This document shows positions 42,601 through 47,367 of a stretch of DNA of 47,367 nucleotides, in pieces; the first letter of the stretch is position 1, and each line of letters begins with the position of its first letter. This stretch comes from Frankia torreyi (GTDB lineage: Bacteria; Actinomycetota; Actinomycetes; Frankiales; Frankiaceae): contig NZ_JYFN01000007.1 of assembly GCF_000948395.1 (NCBI RefSeq), positions 17,650 to 65,016 on the forward strand, written 5' to 3'. The notes beneath the pieces were generated by a model. The model had not been told where the DNA came from. It saw only the letters and a list, made by a program, of their open reading frames with translations, and made no database searches. Both the position numbers and the translations under genes were made by a program.

Positions 42601-44968
42601 GCGCGCCGAGGGCCATCGCGGCGAGCGCGGCGGCGTTGACCGGCCCGCCGCGCAGGAGTGCCGCGGGCCGGATCAGCGCCGCCCGGCCGTGGCCCACATC
42701 GGCGTCCCCGCGACCCAGCCCGGCGATGGTGGTGAGGACGGCCAGGGCCGACGCGGAGTGAGCGAGGGTCGCCGACCGACTGCTGACCGCCGCGGCGACC
42801 GGCGGAAGCTGCAGGATCCGCCAGGCATCGGCCAGCCCGTCCGCGCAGATCAGATCCGCGGACCAGGGCGGCCGGGCACCGGGAGCGTCCACCCCGATGG
42901 CGACGTCCGCGCGGAACATCGCGTCAGCGTCGTCGGCGACCGCCAGCGCCTCCGGTCGCGCGCCCCCGGCCACGGCGGCGACCACCCGACCGGCCGCCTG
43001 CAAACGCCAGACCTCGGTGTCCGCGGCCGTGCCCGCGGGCAGCACGGTGTCGACGAGTGCGGCGAGCTCGGCCGTGCTGGCGTGGGCGGTGAGCACGACG
43101 GTGCCGCAGGACCGGGCCGCGCGCAGGAGCGCCTCGGCAAGACCGTCGAGTTCGGTGCCGACGACGGCACGCGTCCGGTGGCGGCCGGCGCGCAGCTCGA
43201 CGGGTAGCCCGGATGGGTGCAGCGCCGACCGCGGTCCGTGAGCGTGCATCGCCACCACCCGGGCGGCCCCCTCCCGCGCTATGACGTCGCCCGGGTGGAA
43301 CACCCGCCGCGGGTCCACCTCGTCGAGCAGCCGGTCCGCCCGCGACCAGGTGGCCGCATCGGCGGCGGACAGCACCCGCATCCGCTGCCCCAGCAGGACC
43401 GGTGCGCAGACGACGACAGCATCGATCCGATCGAGCCGGCGCAGGCTGGCGGCATCGAGGGTCAGCACGTCCCGAGCGGACAGCCGCCGCGCCGCCGTGG
43501 CCGCGAAGACCTCCCGGCCCAGTCGGGCCGCTCGCGGTACGGTCGCCAGCACCAGCTCGCCGCCCATGTGCGGAGAGCCGGTCGCGAGCAGGCCGGCCGC
43601 GCCGACGGCGAGCCCGACAGCGGCCATCCGCTCGGCGCTACGCTCGATCGGGCCGGCGGGAAGCGGGCGGGGCCGGCGCTCCCGCGCGCGGGCGCCGAGC
43701 TCGCCGGGTAGTCGGGACAGGCCAGGCAGACCGCCGGGCGGCTGCCCCGATGCCGTCGGCTCCGCGGCACTCGGCGGCTCCACGGCACTCGGTCGGTCCA
43801 CCGGCGGCAGGGCGTCCGGGAGGGCTGGCCGGTCGGGGACCGCACGGAACGGCTCGGACGGAACCGCGGGCGAGGCGAGTACCTGGTCCGCCTGGGCGGT
43901 GCGGCGCAGCAGGTCGGGCTGCCGGCGGATGAACACCGCCCGTTCGGCGAGCAGCTCGCCGACGGCCGCCGCCCGGTGGGCAACGCTGACGACGAGGATG
44001 TCCGGGCTCTGGGTCACCGCACCCGCGCCCGCGCCGAGCAGGCCGATCATCAGATCGGCGCCATGCTGGCCAAGGCGGCGTTCGGCCGCCCGCCGGACCC
44101 ACGGTTGATGATCCACGAGCGCCACCACGGCTCCCGCGGCGCGGGGCACGGCGGGCACCCGACAGACTCGGGCGGCCACGGCGACGCCGAGCGCCGCGGT
44201 GTCCACGCCGAGTCCGATCATCGCGGCCGCCACTGGCCCCGGATCCCCCGGATGCGCGGCCCGCCCGGGGGGCATCATCCGCCCGTCACCGTCCCAGTCA
44301 TCGGCCCCCACGGCGGCCGCCGTGGCACCTCGCTCGGCGCCGGCACCCGACTCTTCCGCGCCATCCCGATCGCCCTCGGCGCCATCCCGCTCGCCCTTGA
44401 TGCCGGTCCGCTCGCCCTCGGCGTCGGCCCGCGCGCGCCCCCCGTCCGGGTCCGGCTCGCCGAGGGCACCCTGGCGCAGGCCTGCCTCCGCCGCGGCGAC
44501 GGCCTCGACCAGCTCTGCCACGTCCACCCGATCGGAGTCGAAGCTGACCAGGACCCGCCCCAGGGCCTCGTCGACCTCGGCCCAGTCGACGCCGTCCAAT
44601 CGATGCAGCGCGGCGACGACGGCGCGGTGCAGTCGGCGCCGGTGGACGTAGGCGACCGCCGGATCCGGCTGCGTGCCCTCGGACCACGGCGGATGAACCT
44701 CGATGTGCGCGTCGCCGTCCCGCGTCCATACTCGCCGCGGTCGCCGCTCCGGCCGGGTCAGCTCGGCGCTCAGCATCCGGACGAGCACCGCCGCCGCGGA
44801 CCTGGCCGCGGCCGGGCCGGGCAGTCTCACGCGCGGGGGGTTATCCCCGAAAGCGAGGCCGAGCGGCGCCGCCGCCGAGACCGTTGTGACCAGGTCGCTC
44901 AGAACCAGGTCGCTCAGAACCCGGCACCGTTGAACCACGCCCCCCGGAACCACGCTCGTGGCGGCCAT
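39683..44968 (-). CDS. ctpI: CtpI-like very large P-type ATPase
   Basis: A 1,761-residue P-type ATPase, far longer than the usual 700-1,000. The N-terminal 700 residues are extra: an HMA-like ferredoxin fold (YVHRRRLHRAVVAALHRLDGVDW..., LVSFDSDRVDVAELVEAV), membrane segments, and Ala-rich regions. The pump core follows: LTGESVPVVKD, VCFDKTGTLTEGRL near residue 1,164, AVKGAPEVVLDRC, AMTGDGTNDAAAIRAADVGVAV, and C-terminal helices (NLLTDMAPAMALAVRGRAP). This layout matches mycobacterial CtpI (about 1,630 residues), whose substrate is not firmly known. The start is uncertain: I give the ATG at 44968, which overlaps the upstream gene by 128 bases and has a weak ribosome binding site. GTG codons downstream are alternatives. 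Confidence 0.87.
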   Translation of the reverse strand: MAATSVVPGGVVQRCRVLSDLVLSDLVTTVSAAAPLGLAFGDNPPRVRLPGPAAARSAAAVLVRMLSAELTRPERRPRRVWTRDGDAHIEVHPPWSEGTQPDPAVAYVHRRRLHRAVVAALHRLDGVDWAEVDEALGRVLVSFDSDRVDVAELVEAVAAAEAGLRQGALGEPDPDGGRARADAEGERTGIKGERDGAEGDRDGAEESGAGAERGATAAAVGADDWDGDGRMMPPGRAAHPGDPGPVAAAMIGLGVDTAALGVAVAARVCRVPAVPRAAGAVVALVDHQPWVRRAAERRLGQHGADLMIGLLGAGAGAVTQSPDILVVSVAHRAAAVGELLAERAVFIRRQPDLLRRTAQADQVLASPAVPSEPFRAVPDRPALPDALPPVDRPSAVEPPSAAEPTASGQPPGGLPGLSRLPGELGARARERRPRPLPAGPIERSAERMAAVGLAVGAAGLLATGSPHMGGELVLATVPRAARLGREVFAATAARRLSARDVLTLDAASLRRLDRIDAVVVCAPVLLGQRMRVLSAADAATWSRADRLLDEVDPRRVFHPGDVIAREGAARVVAMHAHGPRSALHPSGLPVELRAGRHRTRAVVGTELDGLAEALLRAARSCGTVVLTAHASTAELAALVDTVLPAGTAADTEVWRLQAAGRVVAAVAGGARPEALAVADDADAMFRADVAIGVDAPGARPPWSADLICADGLADAWRILQLPPVAAAVSSRSATLAHSASALAVLTTIAGLGRGDADVGHGRAALIRPAALLRGGPVNAAALAAMALGALSASRADRRSPPAPAWRTDWHALSADTVRRRLAAAARDPAGLAVSRTAEPDSARPVPPEGTMPVEAPSAGPSSAGQPAARNIDSPTPGGALGSMVSSIRGLPGAVLSDLRDPLIPVLFVGAAASAVLGSTVDAALVAGVSVANAVVSGAQRARAEAVMRRLVARHTPLARLVTTAGTLVVDAGDLRMGDLVEVRAADVVPADARLVHAESLEVDESSLTGESVPVVKDIAPTPGAVLAERRNMLYEGTTVLAGSGRAVVVAVGAATEAGRAGQAAVGHDRPQGVQARLADLTRLAMPLTAISGVAVAGLSWLRGTSLRSAVNAGVAVAVAAVPEGLPLVATVAQMASARRLARLGVLVRSSRTVEALGRVDTVCFDKTGTLTEGRLVLRDVVVRAAVARGRSGGAAGGPGTRWRRVAATDPAAAAVHRLAAAASPAPGGPVPHATDRAVLDAAHGLAPLGERLAETPFETARGYAATLLRGPDGTEALAVKGAPEVVLDRCGLGSVRRRAAASVAEDLARRGLRVLAVARADHPSSERTSSERTLPDETSPEPTPPDRSWPPGTHPRSGGGSPVGAEQLRGLELVGFLGLADTPRPSAAPAVRRLVEAGIRVLVVTGDHPVTAGAIAAELGVPGADHIVTGAELAALGDEEYARRVEEATVFARISPEQKVRLVLALRRRGHVVAMTGDGTNDAAAIRAADVGVAVRSHGSAAATGAADLLLTDADVTRLVDALEEGAGMSQAVTDAVSVLVGGNAGEVAFTVLGTALGGTAPLNPRQLLLVNLLTDMAPAMALAVRGRAPRGGRPSAVGGAESARSGGAVERALPGTGPARQGGVRRGGVAATDWLTGPLRRILLIRGGATAGGASAAWLLARVTGTRRRASTVALLALVGAQLGQTLTLAGRDPLVITTAIASVVVLAVLVQTPVLSALFGSRPVGPVGWCIALGAAGAATFVAWQAARRQGSEMPPGPR

Positions 44969-46385
44969 TCCCGCTGTGGCCGTTGCGGTCGGACAGCCCG
45001 CCGAGCCCGTGTTCGGCATGCCGGAACCGACGCCACAGCCCACGCGGGCCAAGGCCGATGGGCAGCTCCGCGCTGATCTCGACCTCGGCCTCCCGCTCCC
45101 GCGCAGGAGCAGCCTGCGGTCCCACCGCATGCCCGGCCACGTAGGTGCCGGCCGCGATGGCCAACGCCACCGGCCACTCGATCAGCTCGACCACGGCCAG
45201 AGTGCCCAGGCCCAGGTAGTAGGCGGTGCGACCCGGGGTGGGCAGGCTCAACGGCCCCAACCGGACCTGGCCGCCCGGCGCGGGTGGCGGGGAGACCTCG
45301 AAGTGGGCGGTGACAAAGGGCAGTCGCAGAGTCGCCGTGCGCAGCTCGGTTGGAGTGTCCCCGCGACGACGGATCTGCGCCGCACCCCCCGCAGGGGTGG
45401 AGCTCACCCGAACGGCGGAGGAGGCCGTGACCCGGCTGCCCCCGGCCTTCCGGACGGTGCCGCGTCCGCTCACGGCCCGGCCCGACGTCGTCGCAGTGAC
45501 CCGGCCCGACGCCGGCCTGGTCGCGGAGACCCGCGATGTCCCGGGACGCGTCGCCGCGGCGGCCCGACTGCTTGCAGCCCGGCTCGTGGTGCTCCGGCCG
45601 GCCGCCGCCGACCGGCCGGCGGTGGCCTCGCCCGACGCCGACCTGTCCGTGCCTCGGGGGGCGGCGGCCGAGGCCGCGGTGCCGCGCCCGGATGCCGCCC
45701 GGGTCGGCGTCGATCGGCTGGCGGGGCCCGTTCGGGCGGCTCCCGCCCGCGCGGTGGTCGACGGGGTGCCCGCGGCCCGTCCCGCAGTCCCGGTGGTCGT
45801 CCCGACGGAGGCCGATCCTGTCGGCGCCGCCGAGGCGGCGGACCGGCGGCCCGAAGCTGCCCGAGTCGTGCTCGCCCGGGTGGAGCTGGCGCGCGCGGAG
45901 GCGGACTTCGCGCTCGCCGGCCCCGACTCTCCTACCTTCCCGGTGCTGGACTTGGCCGCGGTGGACTTGGCGGTGCTGGACTTGGCCGCGGTGGACTTGG
46001 CCGCGGTGGATTCTTCGGTGGCGGTCCTGCCGGTGCCGGTCTTCGCGGTGCCGGTCTTCGCGGTGCCGGTCTTCGCGGTAGACGTCCTGGACGCACCAGA
46101 GCCGGACGTGGCGGGCCCGGACGTGGCGGAGCCGGGCGTGGCGGAGCCGGCGCCGGTGGTGCCTGCGCTGGTGGTGCCGGGGGACGTGCCGGTCGAACCG
46201 GCCTGCGATGCCGATGCCCCCGCGGACGCCGGGCCCGGCCGCGAGCCGCCGTCGCCCGACGACGAGGCGCCGCCGGCAGGCGGCTCCGAGGGAGACAGGG
46301 AGGTCGCCGAGGTCCCGGCGATGGTGCTCTCGCGCGTACCAGCGCTGCTCGGCCCGGCGCCGTTCCTGGAGCTCGTGCTTGCCAT
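44841..46385 (-). CDS. Ala/Ser/Thr/Lys-rich protein with C-terminal membrane segment
   Basis: A 514-residue protein. ATG 46385 has GGGGAGGAAG upstream. The first 350 residues are disordered and rich in A, S, T, R and K, including TAKTGTAKTGTAKTGT and STAAKSTAAKSSTAKSTAAK, which resemble histone H1-like or DNA-binding tails. The conserved part is C-terminal: RTATLRLPFVTAHFEV, PLSLPTPGRTAYYLGLGTL, and a helix AVVELIEWPVALAIAAGTYVAGHAV, then acidic and Gly/Ser-rich sequence. I do not recognise the family. The gene's end overlaps the start of the CtpI-like gene, so the two are probably co-expressed and may act together at the membrane. Confidence 0.7.
   Translation of the reverse strand: MASTSSRNGAGPSSAGTRESTIAGTSATSLSPSEPPAGGASSSGDGGSRPGPASAGASASQAGSTGTSPGTTSAGTTGAGSATPGSATSGPATSGSGASRTSTAKTGTAKTGTAKTGTGRTATEESTAAKSTAAKSSTAKSTAAKSSTGKVGESGPASAKSASARASSTRASTTRAASGRRSAASAAPTGSASVGTTTGTAGRAAGTPSTTARAGAARTGPASRSTPTRAASGRGTAASAAAPRGTDRSASGEATAGRSAAAGRSTTSRAASSRAAAATRPGTSRVSATRPASGRVTATTSGRAVSGRGTVRKAGGSRVTASSAVRVSSTPAGGAAQIRRRGDTPTELRTATLRLPFVTAHFEVSPPPAPGGQVRLGPLSLPTPGRTAYYLGLGTLAVVELIEWPVALAIAAGTYVAGHAVGPQAAPAREREAEVEISAELPIGLGPRGLWRRFRHAEHGLGGLSDRNGHSGNGRHERGSGGRGSTVPGSERPGSERPGHNGLGGGAARPRFRG
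46031..46075 (-). repeat. 15-bp tandem repeat, three perfect units
   Basis: Unit cggtgccggtcttcg three times; on the minus strand it encodes the repeated AKTGT. A second, imperfect 15-base repeat (gtggacttggccgcg type) lies at 45955-46011 and encodes the AAKST repeats. Confidence 0.9.
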
Positions 46386-46567
46386 GAAGCGCTTCCTCCC
46401 CGTCAAGCAGCCGGCCGCCAACTCCGAAGAGTCATCGGACTGCGTCGATGGGTGCACAGCCTCGCAGCTTCCGCGCCGAAGCGCTACCGCTCACCGCAAT
46501 GATGCGACTACTTTTTGTCGCGACGCGCGCGGGCGGATCGCCGCCGGGTGGTGCGGCCGCCCAGCCC

Positions 46568-47179
46568 TCAGAAGGCCGCGAAACCGGTCGCAAGCAGCCC
46601 GAGCGCCTCGTCGAGGATCGCCACCAGGTCCGTGCCCTCCTCCCGCAGCCACTGCTCGTACGCGGTGACCGCGACCCCCAGGTGCGCGGCTGCGACCGCC
46701 TGCGGCGTCAGGGCATCCGCCGGTTGGCCGACCCGGCGGGCGACGAACTCGGCGATGACGCCGCGCCAGCTCGCATAGCGCAACGTCGAGTGCGCCTGCA
46801 GGGCCGGGGTGCGCAGGATGAGCGTCATCCGTCGGCGCAGCCAGGCGCCCTCCGCAGGCGGATAGGTGTTGAAGTCGAGAATCGCCCGGCGCAGCACGGC
46901 AACCGTCGGTTCGCCCGCCGCGGCGGATGCCAGCGACGCGCGCATGACCTCGAGCTGGCCGTCGAAGTCGCCCCAGGGGACGTCGTTCTTCGAGGCGAAG
47001 TAGCGGAAGAAGGTGCGCCGCCCGATCCCGGCCGCGCGGGCGATGTCGTCGACGGTGGTCTCCTCGAACCCACGCTCGGCGAAGATCTGCAGGGCGAGGT
47101 GCTCGAGCTCCGCCGCACTGGTGGCGGGCCGGCGGCCGGTGCGTCGACCATCGGCGCCCATGGTCACAACGGGGGGCAT
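46568..47179 (-). CDS. mftR: Mycofactocin system TetR-family regulator MftR
   Basis: A 203-residue regulator. The start ATG 47179 has GAGGGG 6 bases upstream; starts at 47161 and 47212 are possible. The N-terminal helix-turn-helix reads TSAAELEHLALQIFAERGFEETTVDDIARAAGIGRRTFFRYFASKNDV. The C-terminal part has features I associate with the MftR family: VPWGDFDGQLEVMR, AWLRRRMTLILRTPALQAHSTLRYASWRGVIAEFVARRVG and AVTAYEQWLREEGTDL. Mycobacterial MftR is known as an acyl-CoA-responsive repressor of the mycofactocin redox cofactor cluster. It is divergent from a start codon at the right edge, as mftR is from mftA in mycobacteria. Confidence 0.9.
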   Translation of the reverse strand: MPPVVTMGADGRRTGRRPATSAAELEHLALQIFAERGFEETTVDDIARAAGIGRRTFFRYFASKNDVPWGDFDGQLEVMRASLASAAAGEPTVAVLRRAILDFNTYPPAEGAWLRRRMTLILRTPALQAHSTLRYASWRGVIAEFVARRVGQPADALTPQAVAAAHLGVAVTAYEQWLREEGTDLVAILDEALGLLATGFAAF

Positions 47180-47200
47180 CACTTGCCCCTCACCCCACTT

Positions 47201-47227
47201 CACTTTCGGCACCGAGTGCCATTAGTG
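47201..47227. promoter_or_regulatory. 27-bp palindrome, candidate MftR operator
   Basis: cact-ttc-ggcac-cga-gtgcc-att-agtg: both half-sites pair at all nine positions (CACT/AGTG and GGCAC/GTGCC), with regular 3-base spacers. It lies 22 bases upstream of the chosen mftR start and overlaps the alternative start at 47212. Size and symmetry suit a TetR-family dimer, possibly two dimers. Confidence 0.7.
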
Positions 47228-47334
47228 TCCGAGGTGGCGGGCGACGCCCGGTCGGCCCGCGTCGCCGGCACGCCGGACCTGCTGCCCCCGGGCCGCACCC
47301 CACCTACTACCCACCATCACCGTAGAGGAGATCG

Positions 47335-47367
47335 ATGCGGCCCGGGGAACCGGCGGGTGCACCGCCC
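47335..47367 (+). CDS. Start of a gene cut by the window edge, probably mftA
   Basis: ATG 47335 has AGAGGAGA upstream and opens MRPGEPAGAPP before the window ends. The mftA gene encodes a short peptide precursor ending in a conserved VDGMCGVY-type core, which lies outside this window. The call is an inference from the divergent mftR alone. Confidence 0.45.
   Translation, partial: MRPGEPAGAPP

Noticed and set aside
46504-46521. gcgac, loop tactttttg-like, gtcgc as a terminator
   Set aside because: Only a 5-bp stem, and it lies upstream of the Ala/Ser-rich gene where the position could equally be promoter sequence.

Overview
The window is very GC-rich actinobacterial DNA. Composition, GTG starts, purine-rich ribosome binding sites and gene content (type VII secretion parts, mycofactocin regulator, CtpE- and CtpI-like ATPases, CopC with a CopD/CtaG fusion) fit Frankia or a close relative. 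That name is an inference, not a match. I see no tRNA, rRNA, CRISPR array or transposase.

Left part (1-7,700), mostly housekeeping and accessory genes. A GNAT acetyltransferase cut by the window edge sits just downstream of a class II-like sirtuin. A HypC-like protein and an unrecognised 341-residue protein follow on the other strand. Next come a YihY/BrkB membrane protein, a secreted CHRD-like protein, a type II NADH dehydrogenase-like flavoprotein, and a SnoaL-like gene broken by an in-frame TGA.

Centre (7,781-29,012), the most interesting part. It holds an EccC-type ATPase of type VII secretion with an N-terminal ubiquitin-like domain and two giant paralogous RHS/YD-repeat proteins that share an ESX-like N-terminus. 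One RHS protein ends in a ParB-like toxin domain and overlaps a SMI1/KNR4-like immunity gene. The other ends in an ADP-ribosyltransferase-like domain fused in frame to an 89-residue 'tip' that has its own ribosome binding site. Between and below them lie a free ubiquitin-like protein, a PepSY-like small protein, and a decayed second copy of that small-gene cassette with an orphan copy of the tip. Two WXG-type proteins and a kinase / VWA / PP2C triad (TerY-P-like) flank the array. The layout suggests secreted polymorphic toxins with a history of recombination among their small downstream genes.

Right part (29,100-47,367), membrane and metal functions: CopC and a CopD-CtaG fusion, NhaA antiporter, a CtpE-like P-type ATPase, UppP (undecaprenyl-diphosphatase), a 38-residue single-helix protein, a 1,761-residue CtpI-like P-type ATPase overlapped by a gene for an Ala/Ser/Thr/Lys-rich membrane protein, and MftR, the TetR regulator of mycofactocin. 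A 27-bp palindrome lies between mftR and a divergent start codon at the right edge that is probably mftA.
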